A DNA stretch of 14,509 nucleotides from JBILVQ01 sp044370375 (GTDB lineage Bacteria > Bacteroidota > Bacteroidia > UBA4408), in assembly GCA_044370375.1 (NCBI GenBank), contig JBILVQ010000061.1:1-14509 (forward strand), read 5' to 3'. Under the pieces are notes generated by a model. The model did no database searches. It was not told the origin of the DNA and saw only the letters and a program-made list of their open reading frames with translations. How positions within the stretch are numbered: position 1 is the first letter of the stretch; every line of letters starts with the position of its first letter. The translations under genes were made by a program, and so were the position numbers. Shown here in pieces: positions 1 through 6,674 of the stretch.

Positions 1-768
1 AGACAAGAACAGGTTGGAAGAATTAAACTTACCTTCAGAAAGAAAGTATTTAATACCCATTCGTTAGAGGGACGTTTTACTTCCTCTTGGGTTGACGATA
101 CGCTGAAGGTTATTGGTCCTGGCTATTTTTCGGGCAACAAAAGTTCTACAGGGTTTTTCTCACTGCATTACACTTTTGTCTCTGACCATCGTGATATAAA
201 AGCCTATCCGCTGAAAGGCCATTTGTTGGGTGCCGATATTTCGCAGTTTGGTCTTGGTGTTTTATCGGAGGAATCATCTGGATTTTTAAGGGCTGAACTT
301 GAATTACGTTACTATCACACTATTTCAAAAAAATGGTTTGCCGGATTTTGGGCAAAAACACGATTGGCCAGCAGTTATCTTCAACCTTATTATTTACAAA
401 GAGGGTTAGGCTATGGGAACGATTATGTGAGAGGTTTTGAATATTACGTGGTAGATGGCCAACAAACATTTTTAACCAAGCTTTTTATTAAGTATCAACT
501 GATGGCTCCAAAAACCCTTGAAATGGGATTTGGAGGAGATCGGTTCGGTAAAACACACCATGCATTTTATTTGAATTTTTTTGTTGACGGTGGTTATGTT
601 AGCGATCAATTATACACAAAGGATAATCCGCTTGCGAACCGAGCATTGGGTGGAATAGGGTTAGGACTTGATTATGTAACCTATTACGACAGGGTTTTCA
701 GGGTTGAGGCTGCCCTTAATTCGAAAAATGAACCTGGAGTTTTCTTTCATTATGGAATTCCATTTTAA
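1..768 (+). CDS. Omp85 superfamily (BamA/TamA-like) outer-membrane barrel protein, 3' part only
   Basis: The reading frame is open from base 1, so the 5' end lies outside the window; 255 residues are visible. The internal TTG at 223 is not taken as the start because the frame is coding-like before it. Residues 143-146 read VRGF, inside GYGNDYVRGFEYY. This matches the conserved (V/I)RG(F/Y) motif of the loop-6 'lid' of the Omp85 barrel. About 110 residues follow, enough for the last barrel strands, and the protein ends in GIPF with the terminal aromatic typical of outer-membrane barrels. Amphipathic strands rich in Tyr and Gly run throughout. Family members assemble or translocate proteins, or in some cases lipids, at the outer membrane. 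The POTRA region that would separate BamA, TamA and patatin-linked types is not visible, so the exact subtype is undecided. Confidence 0.8.
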   Translation, partial: RQEQVGRIKLTFRKKVFNTHSLEGRFTSSWVDDTLKVIGPGYFSGNKSSTGFFSLHYTFVSDHRDIKAYPLKGHLLGADISQFGLGVLSEESSGFLRAELELRYYHTISKKWFAGFWAKTRLASSYLQPYYLQRGLGYGNDYVRGFEYYVVDGQQTFLTKLFIKYQLMAPKTLEMGFGGDRFGKTHHAFYLNFFVDGGYVSDQLYTKDNPLANRALGGIGLGLDYVTYYDRVFRVEAALNSKNEPGVFFHYGIPF

Positions 769-816
769 GAAATTGTTTAGACCAAAGATTTAAGTTTTTC
801 GAATGATTTCTTTTTA

Positions 817-824
817 TAATTTTG
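817..824 (+). promoter_or_regulatory. Candidate sigma-A -7 element upstream of nadK
   Basis: TAATTTTG matches the Bacteroidota -7 consensus TAnnTTTG exactly. It lies 41 bases before the nadK start, in the 97-base gap after the Omp85 gene. No TTG is seen 17-23 bases upstream, so only half of the promoter is supported. AT-rich DNA produces such matches by chance. Confidence 0.4.
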
Positions 825-865
825 TGTTGCAGGGAATTCAACCTGTATTGTAATCATCGCAATGT

Positions 866-1744
866 ATGAAAATAGCAATATTTGGTAAGTCACTCAATGA
901 TTACAATGCCAAACCCATTCAAAGGCTAATTTCGAAATTAGAAAACAGCGGAGTTGAATTAATGGTTAATACTCATTTTTTTGATTTAATTAAGGGGAGA
1001 ATTTTTTTTCAAAACCCGATTTTAACCTATGCAGATGAAAGGGTTTTAGCCATGAAGCCCGATTATTTTTGCAGCATAGGCGGTGATGGCACCATGCTGA
1101 GCACCGTAACTTTTGTCGGTAAATCAGGTGTTCCTATCATTGGGGTGAATACAGGCCGATTGGGCTTCCTTTCTGGAATTGCCATTGATACCATCGAAGA
1201 ATCTTTGGATCAAATATTGGCCGGAAAAATTGAAATTGACAAGCGTTCTATGGTAATGCTCGAAACCCAAAATGATTTGTTCGGATCGCAGAATTTTGCT
1301 TTGAATGAAATTTCTGTCCATAGAAAAGACACCTCTGCCATGATCACTATTCATACCTTTTTGAATGGCGAGTTTATGAACAGTTATTGGGCCGATGGTT
1401 TAATTATTTCAACACCAACCGGTAGCACCGCTTATTCTTTGAGTTGCGGTGGCCCTGTAGTAATGCCCGATTCAGAAAATTTTATTGTTACACCCATTTC
1501 TCCTCATAACCTGAATGTGAGGCCCATGATTATTTCTGATAAAGATATTCTTACCCTTCGGGTTGAGGGCCGAAACAAGCAATTCCTGATTTCTTTGGAT
1601 TCCAGATCCGATAGTTTTGAGGCCAACATTGAGTTAACCATCAGAAAGGCTCCTTTTGAGGTAAAATTGGTTCGCCTGAAGGGAGATGCCTTTTTGACAA
1701 CCCTTCGCCAGAAATTAATGTGGGGTATTGATAAACGCAACTGA
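866..1744 (+). CDS. nadK: NAD kinase
   Basis: This cytoplasmic enzyme phosphorylates NAD to NADP using ATP. The 292-residue product has the family length and motifs. GGDGT at residues 72-76 is the phosphate-binding and catalytic loop. It is followed by GVNTGRLGFL (93-102), the NE pair at 147-148 in ALNEI, and a block at 176-197 containing ADGL, STPTGSTAYS and CGGP. ISPHNLNVRP sits at 211-220. The start ATG at 866 directly precedes the first beta strand (MKIAIFG). An ATG at 862 is in another frame. No obvious Shine-Dalgarno is visible, which is usual for this phylum. The gene stands between two envelope genes and probably has its own promoter, and the next gene also seems to have one. Confidence 0.97.
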   Translation: MKIAIFGKSLNDYNAKPIQRLISKLENSGVELMVNTHFFDLIKGRIFFQNPILTYADERVLAMKPDYFCSIGGDGTMLSTVTFVGKSGVPIIGVNTGRLGFLSGIAIDTIEESLDQILAGKIEIDKRSMVMLETQNDLFGSQNFALNEISVHRKDTSAMITIHTFLNGEFMNSYWADGLIISTPTGSTAYSLSCGGPVVMPDSENFIVTPISPHNLNVRPMIISDKDILTLRVEGRNKQFLISLDSRSDSFEANIELTIRKAPFEVKLVRLKGDAFLTTLRQKLMWGIDKRN

Positions 1745-1768
1745 TCGTTTTTCCTGACAAAGAATCAC

Positions 1769-1776
1769 TAAATTTG
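1769..1776 (+). promoter_or_regulatory. Candidate -7 element for the TolC-adaptor-tsaB operon
   Basis: TAAATTTG matches TAnnTTTG exactly and lies 17 bases before the TolC-family start, in the 49-base gap after nadK. No TTG is found at the expected -33 distance. The position suggests that the efflux operon starts here rather than by read-through from nadK. Confidence 0.42.
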
Positions 1777-1793
1777 GCCTCAATCTTTTTCCT

Positions 1794-3221
1794 ATGACCA
1801 AGAGGTTCTGTTTATTAGTGTTGTTTTTTTTCTCGCTGCTGCTTTCTTCAAAGGTGATGTATGCCCAGGAAAAATGGACATTACAGCAATGTATAGAGCA
1901 TGCGCTCAAGAATAATATTCAAGTAAAACAATCAGATTTGGCAACCCGTCAGGCAGCCATTAATTTAAACCAGGGTAAGGCCAATTTACTGCCCAACCTA
2001 AACGGTCAATTTCAGAATGTGTATAACGTAGGCCGCACCATTGACCGCTTTACCAACCAATTTGCCAACGCAACCGTGCAATCCATGAATTTGTTTGTTG
2101 GAAGTCAGTTAACTTTATTTAACGGCCTTCAGAATTATAATACCATCAAACAGGGGGAGCTTAATTTAGGTGCCGCAAAAAGTGATGCAGACCAAACCAG
2201 GAACGATATTTCATTGAATGTTGCCAATGCCTATTTACAAGTTTTGTTGGCCAAAGAAATTGTTTATAATTCAGAAAAGCAGTTGGTGCTTACCAATCAA
2301 CAGGTTGCCCGAACCAAAAACTTGGTCGAGGCCGGTGCCCTTGCCAGAGGTAACCTGCTGCAAGCCGAAGCGCAAGCGGCTACCGAAGAGTTAAATGTGG
2401 TGAATGCAAAGAACAACCTCGATCTGGCAAGGTTGAACTTAATTCAGTTGCTGGAGTTAACCGATGCCAAATCTTTTGATATTGCTTCTCCAGATGTTCC
2501 TGAACCGGCTTCGTCCATGCTTGCCAATGATCCTTCTACCATTTATGCCAATGCAGTTTCTGCTCAACCATTTATAAAAGGTGCGGAATGGCGCGTGAAG
2601 AGTGCCGAGAAGGGCCTCAAAATATCAAGAGGTGCAGGAATGCCCTCTGTTCAGCTAAGTGGTAGTATTGGTACCGGTTATTCCGGACTTTCACAAAGGG
2701 TTATCGGAACATCTGCTCCCATAGCTGTTCCAATTGGTGTAACCGAAAATGGAATTCCAGTTTATACTTCCGTTTCTCAACCCATCACTGAATTAACTCC
2801 ACTTGGTCAGCAATTTAACGACAACGTTAATAAGTCATACGGTATTTCTTTGAGCATTCCCATCTTTAATAATTTGTTGGTTCATCACCAAAATGAATTG
2901 GCGAAAATACGATTAGAACAGGCTCAATTGTCATTACAGCAATCGAAGAGACAATTGCAGAAATCAGTTGAGCAAGCCTATACCGATGCCATTGCAGCAC
3001 TAAAACGATTTGATGCAACCAAAAAGAACGTTAGCGCTCTGGAAGAAAATTTTAAATATGCACAGCAACGATATGATGCAGGTGTAATGAATGCTTTTGA
3101 ATACAACGATAGTAAAACCAGATTGAACAGGGCAGAATCAGAACTGTTGCAGGCTAAATATGAGTTTACATTTCGTTTGAAAGTAATCGATTTTTATTTG
3201 GGCCGACCCATTACCCTATGA
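1794..3221 (+). CDS. TolC-family outer-membrane efflux channel
   Basis: This 475-residue protein would form the outer-membrane and periplasmic exit duct of a tripartite pump. It begins with a signal peptide: a short basic start (MTKR), a Leu/Phe-rich core to about residue 20, and a likely cleavage in MYAQ near residue 24. The mature protein opens with EKWTLQQCIEHALKNN, the usual TolC-family start (W-[ST]-L-xx-C-I-xx-A). Long Ala/Gln/Asn-rich helical stretches follow in two repeats (about 40-230 and 260-470), each with predicted coiled-coil character. These include the typical VANAYLQVLLA and VEQAYTDAIAALKRF segments, and QRYDAGVMNAFEYNDSKTRL near the C-terminus. The length is normal. Its TGA stop overlaps the adaptor start (ATGA), so the two are likely translated together. 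The substrate cannot be told from sequence. Confidence 0.95.
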   Translation: MTKRFCLLVLFFFSLLLSSKVMYAQEKWTLQQCIEHALKNNIQVKQSDLATRQAAINLNQGKANLLPNLNGQFQNVYNVGRTIDRFTNQFANATVQSMNLFVGSQLTLFNGLQNYNTIKQGELNLGAAKSDADQTRNDISLNVANAYLQVLLAKEIVYNSEKQLVLTNQQVARTKNLVEAGALARGNLLQAEAQAATEELNVVNAKNNLDLARLNLIQLLELTDAKSFDIASPDVPEPASSMLANDPSTIYANAVSAQPFIKGAEWRVKSAEKGLKISRGAGMPSVQLSGSIGTGYSGLSQRVIGTSAPIAVPIGVTENGIPVYTSVSQPITELTPLGQQFNDNVNKSYGISLSIPIFNNLLVHHQNELAKIRLEQAQLSLQQSKRQLQKSVEQAYTDAIAALKRFDATKKNVSALEENFKYAQQRYDAGVMNAFEYNDSKTRLNRAESELLQAKYEFTFRLKVIDFYLGRPITL

Positions 3222-4624
3222 TTTCCAATCCTTCCTCCATGGTAAAAAAAAGTTTTTTCAACGCCCGTAATGTTATTTTGATTTTATTGGCAATCATTTT
3301 GTTTTTTGTGGTGGCAAAGAAAGCCGGTTGGATTGGAAAGGACCCGGGCACCAAGGTTGCCGTAGAAGTTGTTTCTCCAAAAACCATTGTTGAAACCGTT
3401 ACCGCCAGCGGGAAAATACAACCAGAAACCCAGGTAAAAATTAGTCCTGATGTTTCCGGAGAAATTATTGAGTTAAATGTGAAAGAAGGAGATAAGGTTC
3501 GCAAGGGTGATCTGTTATGCAAGATCAGACAAGATAATTATCTGAGTATTCTAGAAAGAACCAATGCAGGGGTCAACGGAGCAAAAGCAAATTTGGCCAA
3601 TGCCGAAGCAAGGGTTATTCAAGCCAATGTTCAGTTAACCAATAATCAGTCGGTATTTAATCGCCAAAAGAAATTGTTTGAACAAAATGCAATTTCACAA
3701 CAGGAATTTGATGCCTCAAAAGCAGCCTACGATAATGCAAAAGCAGAGGTAGATGCAGCAAAACAAAATGTGAAAGCTGCCGAATTTAACGTAAAAAATG
3801 CTGAAGCAACTTCAAAAGAAGCCGCAGATAATTTGGGAAAGACCGTCATCTTTGCTCCTGTGGATGGGCTTGTTTCCAAATTAAATGTTGAGCAGGGTGA
3901 AAGAGTGGTAGGAACCTCTCAGATGGCAGGTACCGAAATCATGACCATTGCTAATGTTAGTGAAATGGAAGTGAATGTTGAAGTGAATGAGAATGATATT
4001 ATTCGTGTTGAATTGGGCGACACAGCCGAAATAGATGTAGATGCCTATTTGGATAAAAAGTTTCTTGGTATCGTAACCGAAATTGCTAATTCTGCAACCT
4101 CTTCCATGAGTGTTTCTGCAGATCAGGTTACAAATTTTCCGGTTAAAGTTCGCATTCTAAGAGAGTCCTATGCCGATTTAATTCCGAAAGGAAAAGATAA
4201 TTACTCTCCCTTCCGCCCTGGGATGACAGCTACCGTTGAAGTTAGAACCAACAGGGCATCTAATGTCCTTGCCGTGCCGGTTCAATCTGTTACCACCCGC
4301 GAAGATACTGCCTCTTACGGGGTAAAGGACGAGAAGAAAGATTTTAAATCAAATGTCTCTGATGAGGAACAAAAGAAAACACAACTGGTAGAAAATCCAA
4401 AGCAATATGTGTTTGTGCATGAAAATGGTTTTGCCAAGTTAAGAGAAGTAACCACCGGAATCCAGGATAACAACAATATCCATATCCTAAGTGGTCTTAA
4501 AGCAGGTGAAGAGGTTATTGCTGCTCCCTACAAAGCCATTTCGAAGGTTCTGAAGAATAAAACACCGGTGAGCAAGGTTGATAAGGAGGAACTTTATGCC
4601 GGCATGAAAGAAGAGGAAGAGTAG
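3218..4624 (+). CDS. MacA/HlyD-type periplasmic adaptor subunit of an efflux pump
   Basis: This 468-residue membrane-fusion protein would link an inner-membrane transporter to the TolC-like channel. One N-terminal transmembrane anchor lies at about residues 19-34, and there is no lipobox. The first lipoyl half-motif is at about 78-105 (SGEIIELNVKEGDKVRKG). A long Ala/Asn/Lys-rich coiled-coil hairpin covers about 110-205. The second lipoyl half is at about 213-235 (APVDGLVSKLNVEQGERV), followed by beta-barrel and membrane-proximal domains. A charged Lys/Glu/Asp insertion falls at about 364-392, and the tail is acidic. The start at 3218 overlaps the upstream stop by four bases. ATG at 3239 (residue 8) is a possible alternative that keeps the anchor. 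The pump partner (MacB-type ABC or RND) is absent from the next positions, where tsaB follows with a one-base overlap. Confidence 0.93.
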   Translation: MISNPSSMVKKSFFNARNVILILLAIILFFVVAKKAGWIGKDPGTKVAVEVVSPKTIVETVTASGKIQPETQVKISPDVSGEIIELNVKEGDKVRKGDLLCKIRQDNYLSILERTNAGVNGAKANLANAEARVIQANVQLTNNQSVFNRQKKLFEQNAISQQEFDASKAAYDNAKAEVDAAKQNVKAAEFNVKNAEATSKEAADNLGKTVIFAPVDGLVSKLNVEQGERVVGTSQMAGTEIMTIANVSEMEVNVEVNENDIIRVELGDTAEIDVDAYLDKKFLGIVTEIANSATSSMSVSADQVTNFPVKVRILRESYADLIPKGKDNYSPFRPGMTATVEVRTNRASNVLAVPVQSVTTREDTASYGVKDEKKDFKSNVSDEEQKKTQLVENPKQYVFVHENGFAKLREVTTGIQDNNNIHILSGLKAGEEVIAAPYKAISKVLKNKTPVSKVDKEELYAGMKEEEE

Positions 4625-5304
4625 TGAAACCAATTTTCTTGCTAATTGATACTTCCTCTTTCGAGAGCTCGGTTGCCGTTTGGAATGGCAACAACAAGAG
4701 TATGCTGATGGAACGAGGAAGTGAAAAAGGATTTGCTGAAAGAATTCCACATCGCATAAACCATTTGCTTGAAAAGGCCGGATTAACATTGAAGGATCTT
4801 TCTGCAGTGGTACTAAATGCCGGCCCCGGTTCCTACACCGGACTTAGAACAGGAGCAGCATTGGCCAAGGGCCTTTGCTTTGGTCTGGATATTCCATTAA
4901 TTACCTTGAATTCTCTGCTGGTAATTTCTTCCAAGTTTGCTCAAAATTTGAGTGGTGATTTTTATTTGTTGCCTTTAATTGATGCTGGTAGAATGGAAGT
5001 TTATACAGCAATGTTCAACCAACAATTGGATGAATTGGAGCTAACAGCACCTGTTCTTGTGGATGATAATTTTATGAATCATTATAATTTTCGGAAGGTT
5101 TATTTTATGGGGTCCGGTGCGCTGAAATGCAAAGAGATTTTCGAAAGAAAAGGTTGGGTTTTTCTTGATGATGATGTTTCTCTGGCCAGCGATTTAATCA
5201 ATCCCGCCTTAAAGAAATTTGCCGAAAGTGAATTTAGTGCTATTCATCAATTCGACCCCTTGTATCTTAAAGAATTTGTTCCATTGGTAAAGAAAAATTC
5301 ATAG
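4624..5304 (+). CDS. tsaB: tRNA threonylcarbamoyladenosine biosynthesis protein TsaB
   Basis: TsaB is the non-catalytic ASKHA-fold partner of TsaD (with TsaE) in making t6A at position 37 of ANN-decoding tRNAs. The 226-residue length is normal. The N-terminal strand LLIDTSSFESSVAVW and the signature NAGPGSYTGLRTGAALAKGL (residues 65-84) are diagnostic. Later lines include LPLIDAGRMEVYTAMF, another family feature. The start is GTG at 4624. Its G is the last base of the adaptor's TAG, a one-base overlap that suggests translational coupling. A later ATG would remove the essential IDTS strand. Location with efflux genes is probably an operon convenience rather than a functional link. Confidence 0.95.
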   Translation: MKPIFLLIDTSSFESSVAVWNGNNKSMLMERGSEKGFAERIPHRINHLLEKAGLTLKDLSAVVLNAGPGSYTGLRTGAALAKGLCFGLDIPLITLNSLLVISSKFAQNLSGDFYLLPLIDAGRMEVYTAMFNQQLDELELTAPVLVDDNFMNHYNFRKVYFMGSGALKCKEIFERKGWVFLDDDVSLASDLINPALKKFAESEFSAIHQFDPLYLKEFVPLVKKNS

Positions 5305-5349
5305 AAGGTTATTGTCTCCTTAAGACTAAATTAATTTAGGGTTAACCTT
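5305..5349. repeat. Nested palindromes between tsaB and the LTD lipoprotein gene
   Basis: Three symmetric elements are visible. CTAAATTAATTTAG (5326-5339) is a perfect 14-base palindrome. GGTTAACC (5340-5347) is a perfect 8-base palindrome directly abutting it. AAGGTTA (5305-5311) pairs with TAACCTT (5343-5349), enclosing the 14-mer. They could be operators for a dimeric regulator or parts of a folded transcript end for tsaB. There is no U-tract, so a standard intrinsic terminator is not supported. Confidence 0.5.
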
Positions 5350-5375
5350 GCCCCCGCTAATGCCACCTACTTTCG
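5348..5375 (+). promoter_or_regulatory. Candidate promoter of the LTD/porin cluster, possibly leaderless
   Basis: TTG at 5348-5350, a 17-base spacer and TACTTTCG at 5368-5375 resemble the Bacteroidota promoter TTG-N17-23-TAnnTTTG, with one mismatch in the -7 element. If real, transcription would begin about at the ATG at 5380, giving an mRNA with almost no leader. The match is imperfect, and this is a suggestion only. Confidence 0.3.
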
Positions 5376-5381
5376 TGGCAT
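5360..5381. repeat. Inverted repeat overlapping the start codon of the LTD lipoprotein gene
   Basis: ATGCCAC (5360-5366) and GTGGCAT (5375-5381) are perfect 7-base inverted arms around an 8-base loop. The right arm includes the A and T of the start codon at 5380-5382. In RNA it would hide the start codon, and in DNA it could be an operator straddling the transcription start. Confidence 0.55.
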
Positions 5382-5943
5382 GGCTTTTATTAGAAAGATT
5401 CTACTTGGCATTGGCTTACTTTCGGGCATTCTTCTTTCCTGTACCAAGGATCGTTTGTTCGAAAAAGCACCAACGGTCACCATAGTTCCTGAGGAAGATA
5501 CACTCATATTGCCGCTTAAAATAAATGAATTCCTTGCTTCGAACAATGGTTCTTCCGCGGATGAAAACGGTGAATTTGATGATTGGTTTGAAATCTACAA
5601 CCCTAATGCTATTCAGGTGGATGTGGGTGGATATTTTGTGACCGATAATCTTGAGAACCTTACTTTTTTTCAATTGCCTGCAGGAAGTAGTTTGACCAGA
5701 ATTCCGCCAAAGGGAAGGTTGCTTATTTGGTGCGATGGAACCCCTGACCAAGGACCACTTCATGTACCTTTTAAATTGTCAGGTTCTGGAGAGCAAATTG
5801 GCCTTGCTAAACCCAATGAAGAAGTAGTCGACACGCTTACTTTTGTTGCACAAAGCTCCGATATTTCTTTCGGAAGGATTGCAGACGGTGCAATGCAATG
5901 GAAGTTTTTTTCTATTCCAACCCCGGGAGAACCCAATCAGTAA
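5380..5943 (+). CDS. Lamin-tail-domain (LTD) lipoprotein
   Basis: This 187-residue product has a lipoprotein signal: a basic start (MAFIRK), a hydrophobic core and the lipobox LLSC with the acceptor Cys at residue 21. A linker follows, then one LTD domain at about 47-187. LTD features visible are LKINEFLASN, the DDWFEIYNP core (68-76), VGGYFVTDN, the LTFFQLP strand, IPPKGRLLIWCDG, FKLSGSGEQIGL and VVDTLTF. LTD is an immunoglobulin-like fold found in nuclear lamins and in many secreted bacterial proteins, usually as an accessory or binding module. No catalytic domain is present. It is the first gene of a four-gene set and is paralogous to the T9SS-tailed LTD protein at 7847. The C-terminus (PTPGEPNQ) lacks a T9SS tail, so this copy is membrane-anchored. 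The exact role is unknown. Confidence 0.85.
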   Translation: MAFIRKILLGIGLLSGILLSCTKDRLFEKAPTVTIVPEEDTLILPLKINEFLASNNGSSADENGEFDDWFEIYNPNAIQVDVGGYFVTDNLENLTFFQLPAGSSLTRIPPKGRLLIWCDGTPDQGPLHVPFKLSGSGEQIGLAKPNEEVVDTLTFVAQSSDISFGRIADGAMQWKFFSIPTPGEPNQ

Positions 5944-5957
5944 AAGTCAAAACATAC

Positions 5958-6674
5958 ATGTTCCATTTTCTATTTTCCATCCTTATTGCTCTTTCTAATT
6001 TTAATCCATCACCATCTCCCTTAAAAAGTATTTATTTCAAAGAGAAAAGAAAAATAGACATTCCTGAGCCCTCAGATATTTGCGTTAGAGAAAACAAAGA
6101 GGGTTATGCTGTTGTAAGTGATAAAGGCATTGTTTACCTGGTCAATAATGATTTCAAAGTAGAAAAAAAAGTGAATGGTGATTGGATGGATTTGGAAGCC
6201 TGCTATGATGCTAAAGAGGGTTTGTGGGTGGTAGATGAGGCGATGAGGAAATTAATTCTTCTGGATCGAAAAAATCTTGAGGAGCTTAAGTTTGTTTCTA
6301 TACCCTTTGCCGGTGCTAGAAACAAGGGATTCGAATCCTTGGGTTTTAGCAATATTTCTGAAAAGTATTGGTTGGCTACCGAGAAACAACCATGCTTGTT
6401 TTATGAGCTGAATAGCCAATTTCAGGTAGTAAAACAGTTTCAAATAAAAGGAATTGAGGAAGTCTCAGCAATCACTTTTTACCAGGGTTTTTGGTATGTT
6501 TTAAGTGATGAAAATAGCATGATTTATAAGTGTTCTGAGGAGGGAAAACTACTTTTTTCGTGGAGGGTTAATGTTCACAATGCCGAAGGAATTGCTTTTG
6601 CCGGCAACGGTGATTGCCTGGTTTTGTCTGATGATTTAGCAACTGTTTTCTTTTTTGATCCCCTTACAGAATGA
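5958..6674 (+). CDS. SdiA-regulated (YjiK-type) beta-propeller family protein
   Basis: I start this 238-residue protein at ATG 5958, 14 bases after the LTD stop. The frame is open upstream to an ATG at 5898, but that stretch lies inside the previous gene and would bury the hydrophobic leader (MFHFLFSILIALS) that looks like a signal peptide. Propeller-like repeats are visible, with the family's short acidic motifs: PEPSDICV, DLEACYD with LWVVDE, NKGFESLGF, EVSAITF with WYVLSDENS, and NAEGIAF with LVLSDD. These resemble the SdiA-regulated domain, which is distantly similar to phytase-like propellers. Enzyme activity in this family is not established to my knowledge. The stop overlaps the porin start (ATGA), suggesting coupled translation. 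Family assignment is fairly good, but the function is open. Confidence 0.7.
   Translation: MFHFLFSILIALSNFNPSPSPLKSIYFKEKRKIDIPEPSDICVRENKEGYAVVSDKGIVYLVNNDFKVEKKVNGDWMDLEACYDAKEGLWVVDEAMRKLILLDRKNLEELKFVSIPFAGARNKGFESLGFSNISEKYWLATEKQPCLFYELNSQFQVVKQFQIKGIEEVSAITFYQGFWYVLSDENSMIYKCSEEGKLLFSWRVNVHNAEGIAFAGNGDCLVLSDDLATVFFFDPLTE

Noticed and set aside
1733..1754. Possible nadK terminator (AAACG, 8-base loop, CGTTT plus Ts)
   Set aside because: The stem is only five pairs and overlaps the end of the coding region, so it is too weak to call.
1823..1831. Runs of eight Ts in signal-peptide regions (TolC-family at about 1824, LTD at about 7882) as phase-variation tracts
   Set aside because: Similar T runs occur in housekeeping genes such as nadK (about 1002), all frames are intact here, and the tracts are short for slippage control.
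4487..4789. 100-residue minus-strand open frame across the adaptor/tsaB junction
   Set aside because: It lies wholly antisense to two strongly supported genes, has no recognisable domain and has a low-complexity composition. It is a shadow frame.
5898..5957. Longer N-terminus for the SdiA-regulated-type protein starting at ATG 5898
   Set aside because: It would overlap the LTD gene by 46 bases and put 20 polar residues before the signal-peptide-like leader. ATG 5958 fits better.
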